From contig NZ_JQLO01000001.1 in assembly GCF_000744255.1 (NCBI RefSeq), positions 1,178,001 to 1,242,000 on the forward strand: a stretch of DNA of 64,000 nucleotides. Reading direction: 5' to 3'. Position numbers and translations under genes: made by a program. The first letter of the stretch is position 1. Every line of letters starts with the position of its first letter. The DNA comes from Carnobacterium divergens DSM 20623 (lineage in GTDB: Bacteria; Bacillota; Bacilli; Lactobacillales; Carnobacteriaceae). Shown piece by piece: positions 1 through 9,254 of this stretch. The notes beneath the pieces were generated by a model. That model was not told the origin of the DNA. It searched no databases and saw only the letters and a list, made by a program, of their open reading frames with translations.

Positions 1-398
1 ATACGTGCTAAACTTTGTGCTAAAAAGGTTTTACCTGAACCTGTTGGTCCAATTAGTGAGATATTGCTTTTTTGCAGTTCAACATCGCTATCTTCTGTAT
101 TCAATTGGTTGACACGTTTATAATGATTGTACACCGCCACAGATAAAGCTTTCTTAGCTTGATCTTGACCAATAACATAATCATTTAAAATCGCTCTAAT
201 TTCTTGTGGTTTAGGTACATCTAAAAATTCGCCTAAACTTGTTTCATTGAATTCTTCATCAATGATTTCTTTGCATAATTCAATACACTCATTACATATA
301 AATACTCCTGGACCAGCAACAATTTTCTTGACTTGATCTTGTGATTTCCCACAAAAAGAACAATTGACTGGGCCTTTTGTTTCTTCATCGTTAAACAT
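1..398 (-). CDS. clpX: ClpX, ATP-binding subunit of ClpXP protease (N-terminal part only)
   Basis: Unfoldase subunit that recognises substrates and feeds them to the ClpP peptidase in the cytosol. About 132 residues are visible before the window edge. The N-terminal zinc-binding domain is intact, with Cys13/Cys16 and Cys35/Cys38, followed by the AAA+ start with Walker A GPTGSGKT at about residues 117-124. The ATG at 398 has an AGGTGG ribosome site 8 nt upstream. A different reading frame opens just upstream but is only a shadow of this gene. Gene order is tig, rpoD, clpX. The tig-clpX neighbourhood is common in Firmicutes, but rpoD between them is not. Confidence 0.96.
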   Translation of the reverse strand, partial: MFNDEETKGPVNCSFCGKSQDQVKKIVAGPGVFICNECIELCKEIIDEEFNETSLGEFLDVPKPQEIRAILNDYVIGQDQAKKALSVAVYNHYKRVNQLNTEDSDVELQKSNISLIGPTGSGKTFLAQSLAR

Positions 399-479
399 CG
401 CTTCATCCACCTCAATTCTCATTTACATCTATTTAATAGTAACAGACTTTTTTGCTATTAATCCAATGAGATTCTTTAA

Positions 480-515
480 ATATCCTCTATCTTAGCACAA
501 ATCTTTAAAAATGAG
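480..515 (-). promoter_or_regulatory. Possible clpX promoter (extended -10); rest of 399-690 without a gene
   Basis: On the minus strand an extended -10 (TGC then TAAGAT at 489-494) lies about 90 nt before clpX, with no convincing -35. The rest of the 399-747 gap holds the rpoD terminator, AT-rich sequence and a short inverted repeat at 593-607. I see no gene and no CtsR-like heptad repeat here. Confidence 0.35.
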
Positions 516-690
516 AACTATTTTTGTTTGGTTTTTTAACTTTAGTCAGAATTCATCAATTTTTAATAACTTATCTAATTAAACTACTTTTGTTTGAAAC
601 TATCAAACTTACTTTAACCTTAATTTTACATTATTATCAGTGAGTTTGCTATGCTTTTTTCGTTTATTTTTACTAGTTTGGATGGTAATT

Positions 691-740
691 AAGAAAAAAA
701 TGACTTTCTGGAAAGCGAACTATTCCAAAAGGTCATTCTT
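691..740 (-). terminator. rpoD rho-independent terminator
   Basis: On the minus strand an imperfect stem (AATGACCTTTTGGAA pairing with TTCCAGAAAGTCATT) is followed by a T-rich run (plus-strand A run 691-700). It lies just downstream of the rpoD stop. Confidence 0.75.
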
Positions 741-747
741 CTTATTT

Positions 748-1866
748 TTATAAATAATCTTTTAATTGTTTTGAACGACTTGGGTGACGTAATTTACGAA
801 GTGCTTTTGATTCGATTTGGCGAATACGTTCTCTCGTCACACCAAATACTTTACCAACTTCTTCTAGTGTACGAATGCGGCCATCTTCTAAACCAAAACG
901 AAGACGTAACACATTTTCCTCACGATCTGTCAATGTATCAAGTGCTTCTTCAATTTGAGTTTTTAATAATTCATAGGAAGCTTGCTCTTCTGGACTTGCA
1001 GCCCCTTGATCTTCAATAAAATCACCTAATTGAGAATCATCTTCTTCACCGATTGGCGTATCTAAAGAAACAGGTTCTTGAGAAATTTTCAAAATTTCAT
1101 GCACTTTTTCAACAGTTAAATCCATTTCAGCCCCAAGTTCTTCTGGCGTTGCTTCACGACCTAAGTCTTGTAATAACTGTCTTTGAATACGAATCAATTT
1201 GTTGATTGTTTCAATCATATGAACAGGAATACGAATCGTTCTAGCTTGGTCAGCGATTGCGCGGGTAATGGCTTGACGAATCCACCAAGTTGCATAGGTT
1301 GAAAATTTAAAGCCTTTTGTATAATCAAATTTTTCAACAGCTTTCATTAAACCGATATTACCTTCTTGAATTAAGTCAAGAAATTGCATTCCACGTCCTA
1401 CATAACGTTTTGCAATACTTACAACTAAACGTAAGTTTGCTTCCGCTAAAGCTTGTTTTGCTTCAGGATCGCCATCTTGGATTCGTTTTGCTAATGAAAC
1501 TTCTTCATCTGCTGTCAGTAGTTTTACGCGTCCAATTTCTTTTAAATACATACGAACGGGATCATCAACATTGACACCAATCGGTGCAGCTAATTCTTCT
1601 TCTTTTTCTTTATCTTTTTTGCGTTTCTTTTCAGTTGCAAGGATTTGACGATCTGTTGGGCCGCCATCGTCTCCAACAACACTTACACCAGCATCCTCTA
1701 CTTTTTGAATCAAATTATCGATTTCTTCAGCATCTAAAGTAAATGGGATTGCCACTTCATTTGTTAAAATATCAATGTGCACCATTGCTTTTAGTTTGTT
1801 TTCTTTAATAATCTTTTGTGTTGCCGTTTCGATTAATTTTTTTGTCTCTTTATCTGTTTTAGCCAA
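748..1866 (-). CDS. rpoD: RNA polymerase primary sigma factor (RpoD/SigA)
   Basis: Housekeeping sigma-70 factor that directs RNA polymerase to -10/-35 promoters. The 372-residue length is normal for Gram-positive SigA. Region 1.2 lies near residues 100-130. Region 2 with its aromatic promoter-melting segment ([10 protein letters not shown]) is near 185-205. Region 4.2, with the helix-turn-helix [10 protein letters not shown], is near 340-355. The start is TTG at 1866, preceded by an AAGGGGGC ribosome site with good spacing; no in-frame ATG fits as well. In most Firmicutes rpoD follows dnaG. Here it stands alone between tig and clpX with its own promoter and terminator. Confidence 0.97.
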   Translation of the reverse strand: MAKTDKETKKLIETATQKIIKENKLKAMVHIDILTNEVAIPFTLDAEEIDNLIQKVEDAGVSVVGDDGGPTDRQILATEKKRKKDKEKEEELAAPIGVNVDDPVRMYLKEIGRVKLLTADEEVSLAKRIQDGDPEAKQALAEANLRLVVSIAKRYVGRGMQFLDLIQEGNIGLMKAVEKFDYTKGFKFSTYATWWIRQAITRAIADQARTIRIPVHMIETINKLIRIQRQLLQDLGREATPEELGAEMDLTVEKVHEILKISQEPVSLDTPIGEEDDSQLGDFIEDQGAASPEEQASYELLKTQIEEALDTLTDREENVLRLRFGLEDGRIRTLEEVGKVFGVTRERIRQIESKALRKLRHPSRSKQLKDYL

Positions 1867-1948
1867 CGAAAAGCCCCCTTCGATTATTCATTCATTTTAT
1901 AGTTACTTATTGCACCTTAAAACGAATTTCAAATGACTACATCTATAT

Positions 1949-1976
1949 AGTATACGTCATTCTCTCAGCAACGCAA
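1949..1976 (-). promoter_or_regulatory. rpoD promoter
   Basis: Minus-strand -35 TTGCGT (1971-1976) and -10 TATACT (1949-1954) are separated by 16 bp. They sit about 80 nt upstream of the TTG start. Confidence 0.6.
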
Positions 1977-2015
1977 CAATTTTAACTAGAAAATTATAAA
2001 TAATTTAAAATTCAC

Positions 2016-2054
2016 CTAAAAAAGCCCTGCTACTAACAAGTAGTAGCAAGGGCA
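2016..2054 (-). terminator. tig terminator
   Basis: GC-rich stem GCCCTTGCTACTA / TAGTAGCAGGGC with a short loop, followed on the minus strand by a T run. It lies 14 nt after the tig stop. Confidence 0.85.
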
Positions 2055-2067
2055 ACGAACAGTCAGC

Positions 2068-3348
2068 TTATTTTTCTACTGCTGTTTCAGTAATAGTGTC
2101 AATTGCTTTTTTCATTGAGATATCATGTTTTAACATGTCAACACTTAGAGCAGCACGGACAGCTTTTTCTTCCATGTTGTATTGTTCAGCTAATTCTTTG
2201 ATTTCTTTTTCAACTTCTTCTTCAGTTGGTTCGAAACCTTCAGCTGCAACAATCGCTTCAAGAACAAGGTTTGTACGAGTTCTAATATCAGCATCTGCTT
2301 CCATTTGTTTGTGTAAATCTTCTTCTGTTGTACCTGTTAATTGGTAGTACATTTCTGGAGATACACCTTGACGTTGCATATCATTTAAGAATTGGTCCAT
2401 TTGACGGTGAACTTCATCATGCACCATTACATGTGGTAATTCAACGATTTCAGCATTGTCAACTGCTTGACGGATAGCTGCTTCTTGAACGGCTTCTTCA
2501 GCTGCGTTTAATTTAGCATCTGTTAATTCTTTTTTGATTTTTTCTTTTAATTCAGCTAATGTTTCAACTTCTTCGTCGATGTCTTTAGCAAATTCATCAT
2601 CTAATTCTGGTAATTCTTTTGCTTTAACTTCATGAACTTTAACATTGAAGACTGCTTCAGCGCCTTTAAGGTCTTCTGAATGATATTCTTCAGGGAAAGT
2701 TACTTTAACTTCAACTTCGTCGCCAGCTTTTGCGCCAATTAATTGTTCTTCAAAGCCTGGGATGAATGAGTTTGAACCTAATTCTAGAGAAGTATTTTCT
2801 CCTTTTCCACCGTCAAACGCAACACCGTCTTTAAAGCCTTCAAAGTCAATGACAACTGTGTCGCCGTTTACTGCAGCTTCTTCTTTTAAAACAAGTTCAG
2901 CTTGTGCTGCTTGTTTTTGTTTGATGTTTTCTTCAACGTCAGCATCTGTCACTTCACGGTCTTGTTTTTCAACTGTTAAGTTTTTGTATTCGCCTAATTT
3001 AACTTCAGGTTTTACAGTAACATCAGCAGTGATTACCCATGCTTGACCTTTTTCCATGCTTAATACATCGATTTTTGGTTGGTCAACAGGATCAATACCT
3101 GATTCTTCTAAAGCGGCAGCATAAGCTTCTGGTAATACAACGTTCAATGCATCTTCATAAAGAGCTTCTTCGCCGTACATTTTGTTAAATACTTGACGTG
3201 ATACTTTCCCTTTACGGAAACCTGGAACATCAAGATTTTTTTTCACTTTGTTGAAGGCTTTCTCGATTCCTTCTTTAATTTTTTCTTCTGTAATTTCAAA
3301 TGTTAAGACACCATTGTTAGCGCCTTTTTTTTCCCATTTTGCAGTCAT
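2068..3348 (-). CDS. tig: Trigger factor (ribosome-associated chaperone, PPIase)
   Basis: Cytosolic chaperone that docks at the ribosome exit tunnel and catalyses prolyl isomerisation of nascent chains. At 426 aa it is full length. The ribosome-binding signature GFRKGK is at residues 43-48. The FKBP-like domain lies at about 160-245 ([11 protein letters not shown]), followed by the alpha-helical C-terminal arms. The ATG at 3348 is preceded by GGAGGG. It has its own promoter and terminator, so it is probably a single-gene unit. Confidence 0.97.
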   Translation of the reverse strand: MTAKWEKKGANNGVLTFEITEEKIKEGIEKAFNKVKKNLDVPGFRKGKVSRQVFNKMYGEEALYEDALNVVLPEAYAAALEESGIDPVDQPKIDVLSMEKGQAWVITADVTVKPEVKLGEYKNLTVEKQDREVTDADVEENIKQKQAAQAELVLKEEAAVNGDTVVIDFEGFKDGVAFDGGKGENTSLELGSNSFIPGFEEQLIGAKAGDEVEVKVTFPEEYHSEDLKGAEAVFNVKVHEVKAKELPELDDEFAKDIDEEVETLAELKEKIKKELTDAKLNAAEEAVQEAAIRQAVDNAEIVELPHVMVHDEVHRQMDQFLNDMQRQGVSPEMYYQLTGTTEEDLHKQMEADADIRTRTNLVLEAIVAAEGFEPTEEEVEKEIKELAEQYNMEEKAVRAALSVDMLKHDISMKKAIDTITETAVEK

Positions 3349-3407
3349 GTATATTCCCTCCGAAACACTATAGTTTTCATATTTTTTTAGCTATTGCATA
3401 CTCATTA

Positions 3408-3436
3408 ATAGTACACTATCAGCAAAACTTTGTAAA
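3408..3436 (-). promoter_or_regulatory. tig promoter
   Basis: Minus-strand -35 TTTACA (3431-3436) and -10 TACTAT (3408-3413) are spaced by 17 bp and lie upstream of the tig ribosome site. Confidence 0.55.
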
Positions 3437-3552
3437 TACATTGATAGCAATCCATCAAAATAAATTTCCAATTGTAAGTTATTTTATCAAATATAGGGAT
3501 CTGAAATAAATTCAATTGCTTTCCTATTATAAATCCATTAGCTTTTTACTTT

Positions 3553-4524
3553 TTAAAATAGTTCTGATAATTGCTGATTTAATCGATTCATCCATTCAAC
3601 CATTTTTTTTTGTTCGACTGATTCTTCTATTATAATAGTCTTTTCCATATCATATTTTTGTTGATAGAGTTTCACCCAAATTGAAGGGATTGTAATGACT
3701 TCTTCTATAAATGGATACAATAAAATAACGTGCAAATTAACTTCTTCATTTATTAGTTGAAAAAGCGATGGATTGTGAATCGCTACTTGTTCTTCTATTA
3801 TTTTCTTGACTGTTTCGACTGTTTGATTTTCTTCTAAAGGTTTTAAATGAGTTGGGATAATCTGACGCTCTTCATCGAACCAAGTGATTTTAATTATTTC
3901 CGAACACTCTTTAGCGATTAACCCTTCAATTAAAGTGGCTTTAATAAGTCCATTCACAAAGGGATTTGACAACATTATTTTAGCAGCTTGTATATAGATA
4001 TCTTTTGGAACCAACTTTAACTCCTGCATCAGGGCTGCTTGTTCTGAATATGCTTTGTCTCCAATCGAAAAAGATTGTTTTAAAATAAGTTTATGTTTTT
4101 TTTCTTCTTGTAAACGTTTATTTTCTCCTTCTTCTAGACAGTTCTTTGCCAGTGTTTCCCAAACCTCAAGATTTTTAGGTTTTCCGATTTTATGTTGCTC
4201 TTTTGTAATGATATTAGTAGCTTCTTCAAAATAGTGGGCTTTGATTAAAATGGAGGTATAAAAGGCATACAGTTTCTCTTCAGTTTGATAAAAGGTTAAT
4301 TTTTCTTCTGCTATTTCTTTTGCTTCTTGATAAGAACCAATTTGATAAAGGGCTGTTGTATAAAAAGTATTAATTTTATCTTCTTTTTTTAGCTGATAGG
4401 CTTTAGCAAAGTATGGGATCGCTTCTTCCATATTGCCAATTTTAAAATAGCTCATCGCTTTTTTTAAATACAAATCATAATTCTTTGGGAAATCAATTTT
4501 TTCTCCCATCTTATTCACAACCAT
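3553..4524 (-). CDS. Tetratricopeptide-repeat protein of unknown function
   Basis: A 323-residue soluble protein whose first 120 residues read as successive TPR helix pairs (for example AMSYFKIGNMEEAIPYFAKA, then ALYQIGSYQEAKEIAEE). No signal peptide or membrane segment is seen. TPR arrays mediate protein-protein contacts, but I cannot name a partner. The start is uncertain: neither ATG 4524 nor ATG 4509 has a good ribosome site. No terminator is evident behind it. It stands alone, divergent from feoAB. Confidence 0.75.
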   Translation of the reverse strand: MVVNKMGEKIDFPKNYDLYLKKAMSYFKIGNMEEAIPYFAKAYQLKKEDKINTFYTTALYQIGSYQEAKEIAEEKLTFYQTEEKLYAFYTSILIKAHYFEEATNIITKEQHKIGKPKNLEVWETLAKNCLEEGENKRLQEEKKHKLILKQSFSIGDKAYSEQAALMQELKLVPKDIYIQAAKIMLSNPFVNGLIKATLIEGLIAKECSEIIKITWFDEERQIIPTHLKPLEENQTVETVKKIIEEQVAIHNPSLFQLINEEVNLHVILLYPFIEEVITIPSIWVKLYQQKYDMEKTIIIEESVEQKKMVEWMNRLNQQLSELF

Positions 4525-4606
4525 TCTTATTAAAATTCAACTTGTTCTATCTTACCTTAACATACGCATTTTTTAAAGGAATACTTGTTTTTTTGTTTCA
4601 CAGTTA

Positions 4607-4663
4607 TTTACAAATTTTGAATTTGTGATATGATGAGCTAAATGGTAATGAGAATCACTATCA
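4607..4663 (+). promoter_or_regulatory. feoAB promoter with Fur box
   Basis: A -35 TTTACA (4607-4612) and -10 TATGAT (4629-4634) are spaced by 16 bp. Just downstream, 4649-4663 reads TGAGAATCACTATCA. This matches the Fur consensus TGATAATNATTATCA at 12 of 14 defined positions. A Fur-family repressor bound here would block feo transcription when iron is plentiful. Confidence 0.8.
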
Positions 4664-4713
4664 ATTAATTAGTGTATTTTCCACTTAAAATTTAGATAAA
4701 TGAGGTTTTAACT

Positions 4714-4944
4714 ATGAATGTTCATTCAATTCAATTAAACCAACCGATTCCAATTTATGATTTATCAAAATTAGATGCCTTAACGAAACGACGCCTAAAA
4801 GAAGTTGGAATTTATGAAGGTTCAGTGATTTTCGTTAAACGACGCTATCCATTTCATGGCCCTTGTACGATTGAAAGTGAGGGTCAACATGTTGGCATTC
4901 GCAGACGCACCTTAGAACTGCTCTTAGGAGATGGCAAACAATGA
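4714..4944 (+). CDS. feoA: FeoA, ferrous iron transport accessory protein
   Basis: Small cytosolic SH3-like protein (76 aa) needed with FeoB for Fe(II) uptake. The fold signature LTKRRLKEVGIYEGS fits the FeoA family. It overlaps feoB by 4 nt (ATGA at 4941-4944), so the two are translationally coupled. It sits behind a Fur box. It lacks the N-terminal HTH seen in fused variants. Confidence 0.92.
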   Translation: MNVHSIQLNQPIPIYDLSKLDALTKRRLKEVGIYEGSVIFVKRRYPFHGPCTIESEGQHVGIRRRTLELLLGDGKQ

Positions 4945-6926
4945 AAATTGCCCTTTTCGGAAATCCAAATACTGGTAAAACCACAGTTTTTAATCATTTA
5001 ACTGACTCCTACGCTTATGTGGGCAACTGGAGCGGGGTTACGGTTGAAAAAAAAATTGGGAAAATCAATCATTCTTTCGTATCGATTATTGACTTGCCTG
5101 GTGTTTATTCTTTAAATCCTTTAACGAAAGACGAAGCAGTTGCTACTCATTTTTTATTACATGAATCTTTTGATCAAACGCTGAATATTTTAAATGCAGC
5201 ACAGTTAAAACGCAACCTCTTGCTCACTATCGAACTTTTAGAATATGGAAAACCAACGGTACTTGTTTTAAACATGATGGATATTGTTAAAAAACAAGAT
5301 ATGGAATTAAATCCAACCGTTTTAGCTAATGAACTACATGCTACTATTTTTCAAACCGATGCTCGAACAAATAAAGGGATGGCTGAATTAAAATCATTTC
5401 TTATTGGTGAACCTTCATCTACTACTTCTCCATCATTTTATTTAGATTATGGAGAACCCGTTGAAGCAATCATTCGTAAAGGTCAAGATTTATTAACTAC
5501 TATTTATCAACATGAAGTGATTTTTGCACGATGGCTGATGATTCAATTCCTAGCTGGCAATAATATGATTGAAAAATTTATTGCTACGAATCACTACGAA
5601 GGTTTATTGTCTTTGAAAAAAGATCCTCAGGCGTTGGAAGATGCTGTCTACGCTGTTCGTTTAAAATTCATAGAAGAATTACTAAAAAAAGCAACTTTAA
5701 AAGAGGCAAATCAAAAAACAACTGCGTTGACTAAAAAAATCGATCACCTAACTACCCATCCAATTTGGGGAATGCCGTTATTTTTAATGATTTTTTATTT
5801 CATGTTTAAGTTAACCTTTGATTGGATTGGTGGTCCGCTTTCTGACTTATTCGATGCTTTTTTAAGTGGCCCATTTTCTTCAAATGTTAGTCTTTTTCTA
5901 ACATGGATTGGAGCAAATGAGTTAATCCATTCTTTAATAATTGATGGATTAATTGCAGGGGTTGGTGGTGTTTTAGTCTTTATGCCTCAAATATTTGTTT
6001 TATTTGCTTGCATTTCCTTTTTAGAAGATTCTGGTTATATGGCTAGAGCTGCTTTAGTAATGGATCGTTTGATGGAATCTGTGGGACTAAATGGAAAAGC
6101 TTTTATCCCTTTATTGATTGGTTTTGGCTGTAATGTTCCTGGAATTATGGCCGCTCGAACAATTGAACAACCTAAAGAACGTTTAATCACAACTTTGATT
6201 TCTCCTTTTATGAGCTGTTCGGCTCGATTGCCGATTTATAGTTTATTTATTGCAGCATTTTTTGAAAAAAATCAGGCTTTAATTGTTTTATCGCTCTATG
6301 TATTAGGTATACTAGTTGCAATTATTTTAGCAAAATTCTATTCCCTAATTTTTAAGACCACTGATTCGTCAATTTTCATTGTCGATTTACCAGAATACAA
6401 TTTGCCAAAGTTATCAATTCTATGGCGTGGGACTTGGGATAAAGGAAAAGGCTTTGTAAAAAAAGCCGGAACCGTTATTTTTGGTGGAACTGTTTTAATT
6501 TGGTCCCTTAGTTACTTTAACTTCAGTGGAGTAGCTTCTTCTATCGAAACTAGCTTTATGGCAGCTATAGGCTCCTTTTTAGCTCCCTTCTTTGCTCCAC
6601 TCGGTTTTTACAGTTGGCAAGCTGTCAGCGCAATTATTACCGGTATTTTAGCAAAAGAAGTAGTTGGCTCGACAATGTTGATTCTCTTTCATGTTGGTGG
6701 CGAAACTGCTTTAATCGGTCAACTTTCAAGTGTTTTTACACCTCTTCAAGCCTATAGCTTTTTGGTTTTTGTCTTACTTTACATCCCTTGTTTTGCTGTA
6801 TTAGGGGCTATTAGGGCTGAAACAGGTTCTTGGTTTTGGTCATTTTACTCTGCACTATCAAGCTTTATAATTGCCTATGGTGTTTCTTTTATGATTTACC
6901 AAACAGGAATGCTCTTCCGTTTTTAA
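4941..6926 (+). CDS. feoB: FeoB, ferrous iron transporter with GTPase domain
   Basis: Inner-membrane Fe(II) permease (661 aa). The N-terminal G domain has G1 GNPNTGKTT at residues 7-15, the DLPG G3 motif and NMMD as G4. A linker to about residue 275 is followed by the polytopic Gate/Core membrane region containing MARAALVMDR and GFGCNVPG. The length is near the short end of the family, and no FeoC-like tail is fused. The ATG overlaps the feoA stop. Confidence 0.96.
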   Translation: MKIALFGNPNTGKTTVFNHLTDSYAYVGNWSGVTVEKKIGKINHSFVSIIDLPGVYSLNPLTKDEAVATHFLLHESFDQTLNILNAAQLKRNLLLTIELLEYGKPTVLVLNMMDIVKKQDMELNPTVLANELHATIFQTDARTNKGMAELKSFLIGEPSSTTSPSFYLDYGEPVEAIIRKGQDLLTTIYQHEVIFARWLMIQFLAGNNMIEKFIATNHYEGLLSLKKDPQALEDAVYAVRLKFIEELLKKATLKEANQKTTALTKKIDHLTTHPIWGMPLFLMIFYFMFKLTFDWIGGPLSDLFDAFLSGPFSSNVSLFLTWIGANELIHSLIIDGLIAGVGGVLVFMPQIFVLFACISFLEDSGYMARAALVMDRLMESVGLNGKAFIPLLIGFGCNVPGIMAARTIEQPKERLITTLISPFMSCSARLPIYSLFIAAFFEKNQALIVLSLYVLGILVAIILAKFYSLIFKTTDSSIFIVDLPEYNLPKLSILWRGTWDKGKGFVKKAGTVIFGGTVLIWSLSYFNFSGVASSIETSFMAAIGSFLAPFFAPLGFYSWQAVSAIITGILAKEVVGSTMLILFHVGGETALIGQLSSVFTPLQAYSFLVFVLLYIPCFAVLGAIRAETGSWFWSFYSALSSFIIAYGVSFMIYQTGMLFRF

Positions 6927-6943
6927 ATAAAGGAGTGAACCTC

Positions 6944-7117
6944 ATGACTATTTATTCATTTTTATTAAATTGGACGATTGGTATTCTTATTTTTGGTTGG
7001 GCTATCTATCAACTTACTAAACTCTTTAAGAATTCTAAAAAGGGAAAATGTGGTGGCTGTGATTCTATCTGTGAAGCAAAAGCATTAATGGAAGCCGCTA
7101 AAAAAAGAAATGGTTAA
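6944..7117 (+). CDS. FeoB-associated Cys-rich membrane protein
   Basis: A 57-residue protein with one N-terminal transmembrane helix (about residues 5-26) and a cytosolic tail holding a CGGC-x3-C cluster (C36, C39, C43). Short proteins of this shape often follow feoB in Firmicutes and are thought to aid FeoB. I chose the ATG at 6944 because AGGAG lies 8 nt upstream. A longer frame starting inside feoB is spurious. It is the last gene of the feo operon; only weak hairpins follow, with no convincing terminator. Confidence 0.82.
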   Translation: MTIYSFLLNWTIGILIFGWAIYQLTKLFKNSKKGKCGGCDSICEAKALMEAAKKRNG

Positions 7118-7243
7118 TTTATTCCATTTTTTGGGTTTTTTTTAACAAAATAGATTTTTTTTATCTACTATCATTCCGCTATCTTTGATGGTAAAATTAA
7201 TTAGCTACGTCTTATTTTATTAAGTTGCTTTAGGGGGATAAGG

Positions 7244-7531
7244 ATGAATCAAGGAAATGTGAATGAATTAACTGAAGCTGAAGAAAAAGAACTACAAAGT
7301 ATCTCAAATTTAATTTTTGTAGAAACCATTGCTTGTGGATTTTATGAGTTGAAAAAAATTGAGATTACCTTACCTCATGATATTCCAAGAGGACGAATTT
7401 ATACAAGAGAAAAAATTGGAGAATTGCTTTTAAGTAAAAATAGATTCTCGATCTTAATTGAAACCAATGATGGAAAATACTTATACCAATCTTCTACGGT
7501 TGTAATTCCAGAAGTTACACCTCATCACTAA
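7244..7531 (+). CDS. Small protein of unknown function (95 aa)
   Basis: I do not recognise this acidic soluble protein. It has a strong ribosome site (GGGGGATAAGG) before the ATG, has no membrane helix, and ends directly in a strong terminator. The predicted pattern is an N-terminal helix followed by strands. It lies between the feo operon and the end of the fab operon and is probably expressed on its own. Confidence 0.7.
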   Translation: MNQGNVNELTEAEEKELQSISNLIFVETIACGFYELKKIEITLPHDIPRGRIYTREKIGELLLSKNRFSILIETNDGKYLYQSSTVVIPEVTPHH

Positions 7532-7566
7532 AAAAGTTGTCGCAATGAATTGCGACAACTTTTTTT
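7530..7566. terminator. Bidirectional terminator between the 95-aa gene and accA
   Basis: Perfect stem AAAAAGTTGTCGCAAT / ATTGCGACAACTTTTT with runs of A on the left and T on the right. It therefore works for the plus-strand gene and the converging fab operon alike. Confidence 0.92.
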
Positions 7567-8344
7567 AGTATTTTCTAAAGCGTTTGTAGCGATCTTCAAC
7601 TAATTCTTCTGGCGTAAGTTTCCCTAATTGTTGGAGAGCAAGTATTAATTCATTTTTCAGATTTTGCATAATGGTTTCTTGAGCTAATAGAACTTTTTGA
7701 TCTGTTTCTTCAATCATTTTATCAATCACATCAAGTCCTAATAAATCACGAGCTGTTAGTTTCATCAGTTCTGCTGCTTCCTTAGAACGTGAGGCATCTT
7801 TCCACAAAATGGATGAAAAACCTTCTGGAGATAAAATGGAATACATGGTATGTTCCATCATCCAAACCTGATTTCCCATTGCAAGTGCTAATGCGCCACC
7901 ACTACCACCTTCACCAATAATAATGGCAATAATAGGGACCTTTAATTGGCTCATTTCCATCAAGTTTCGTGCGATGGCTTCACCTTGACCGCGCTCTTCT
8001 GCTTCAACGCCGCAATAAGCACCAGCTGTATTAATAAAGGTTACCACCGGGCGACCAAATTTTTCAGCTTGTTTCATTAAGCGTAATGCTTTTCGGTAAC
8101 CTTCTGGATGAGGGGAACCAAAATTACGCATCATATTTTCTTCTAAATTATGCCCTTTTTGAATTCCAATAACTGTAATTGGTTGATTTTGCAAGGTAGC
8201 AATTCCACCAACAACTGCTTTATCGTCTCGATAAGAACGATCACCATGGAATTCAATAAAGTCATTAAACAAGAAATTCATGTATTCTAACGCTGTTAAA
8301 CGCGTTGTTTTTCTAGCTAAGGCTACGATTTCGCTTGCAGTCAT
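7565..8344 (-). CDS. accA: Acetyl-CoA carboxylase carboxyltransferase alpha subunit
   Basis: With AccD it transfers CO2 from carboxybiotin to acetyl-CoA, making malonyl-CoA. At 259 aa it is the short Lactobacillales type. Crotonase-fold segments [10 protein letters not shown] and the oxyanion region [16 protein letters not shown] are visible. The start is the ATG at 8344, which shares one base with the accD stop (TGATG). A TTG one codon earlier is less likely. It is the last gene of the fab operon. Confidence 0.96.
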   Translation of the reverse strand: MTASEIVALARKTTRLTALEYMNFLFNDFIEFHGDRSYRDDKAVVGGIATLQNQPITVIGIQKGHNLEENMMRNFGSPHPEGYRKALRLMKQAEKFGRPVVTFINTAGAYCGVEAEERGQGEAIARNLMEMSQLKVPIIAIIIGEGGSGGALALAMGNQVWMMEHTMYSILSPEGFSSILWKDASRSKEAAELMKLTARDLLGLDVIDKMIEETDQKVLLAQETIMQNLKNELILALQQLGKLTPEELVEDRYKRFRKY

Positions 8345-9222
8345 CAATTGTTTCCACCTGCCTTCGCGGGTTTTGGGGCATGAAGAGTTAAAATCAATCC
8401 TAGCGTCGTCTTTAATTCAGGACGTGGCACAATTTTATCAATAAAGCCATGTTCTAATAATGACTCTGCTCGTTGGAAATCTTCTGGCAACTCTTCGTTA
8501 ATGGTTTGTTCAATGACTCTTCTTCCAGCAAATCCAATCAATGCTTGTGGCTCAGCTAAGATAATATCTCCTTGCATGGCAAAACTTGCTGAAACTCCTC
8601 CTGTTGTAGGATCTGTTAGTACTGCGACGTACAACAAGCCTGCTTCACTATGTTTTGCAACTGCTGCACTAATTTTCGCCATTTGCATTAAGGAGAGAAT
8701 CCCTTCTTGCATTCTAGCACCGCCTGAAGCAGTGAAAATAACTACTGGCAATTGAAGTTCTGTTGCTTTTTCAAAAGCACGAGTGATTTTTTCGCCAACA
8801 ACTGTTCCCATACTGCCCATAATAAACCGAGCGTCCATTACAGCCAATACACATGCTTGCTTGTTGATAGTAGCTCTTCCAGTGACAACAGCTTCATCTA
8901 AACCTGTTTCTTCCTGTAAACGTTCAATTTTTTCTGAATAGGCTGGAAATTCCATTGGATTGGTATTCGCTAATCCTTTGTCCCACTCTTCAAAACTATT
9001 TTCGTCCACAATCAATCCAATGCGCTCAAAAGCATCAATTCTAAAATTATAACCGCAATTTGGGCAAATTTGTTCTTTCCCTAAATCTTTGTTATAAATG
9101 GCTTTTTTACAGCTTGGACATTGTGCCCACATTCCATCTGGCACCATCGGTTCATCCAACTGAGTTTGTTTTTGAGGTTTGATATCGATTGGAATAAAAG
9201 GTCTTTTTTTAAACAGTTTCAT
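8344..9222 (-). CDS. accD: Acetyl-CoA carboxylase carboxyltransferase beta subunit
   Basis: Partner of AccA in the carboxyltransferase reaction (292 aa). The N-terminal zinc ribbon has Cys35/Cys38 and Cys53/Cys56. The crotonase domain follows, with [11 protein letters not shown] and PTTGGVSAS. It is translationally coupled to accA by a one-base stop/start overlap. Confidence 0.96.
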   Translation of the reverse strand: MKLFKKRPFIPIDIKPQKQTQLDEPMVPDGMWAQCPSCKKAIYNKDLGKEQICPNCGYNFRIDAFERIGLIVDENSFEEWDKGLANTNPMEFPAYSEKIERLQEETGLDEAVVTGRATINKQACVLAVMDARFIMGSMGTVVGEKITRAFEKATELQLPVVIFTASGGARMQEGILSLMQMAKISAAVAKHSEAGLLYVAVLTDPTTGGVSASFAMQGDIILAEPQALIGFAGRRVIEQTINEELPEDFQRAESLLEHGFIDKIVPRPELKTTLGLILTLHAPKPAKAGGNN

Positions 9223-9254
9223 TTTTTCACCTCTTTAGATTCCAGTACATAGAA

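Noticed and set aside
593-607. Inverted repeat TTTGA-N5-TCAAA upstream of clpX, resembling a FabT box
   Set aside because: The spacer is 5 bp, not the 3 bp shared by the boxes at the fab operon, and no lipid gene is next to it.
6830-6943. Upstream extension of the FeoB-associated protein
   Set aside because: It lies inside feoB in another frame; AGGAG marks the ATG at 6944.
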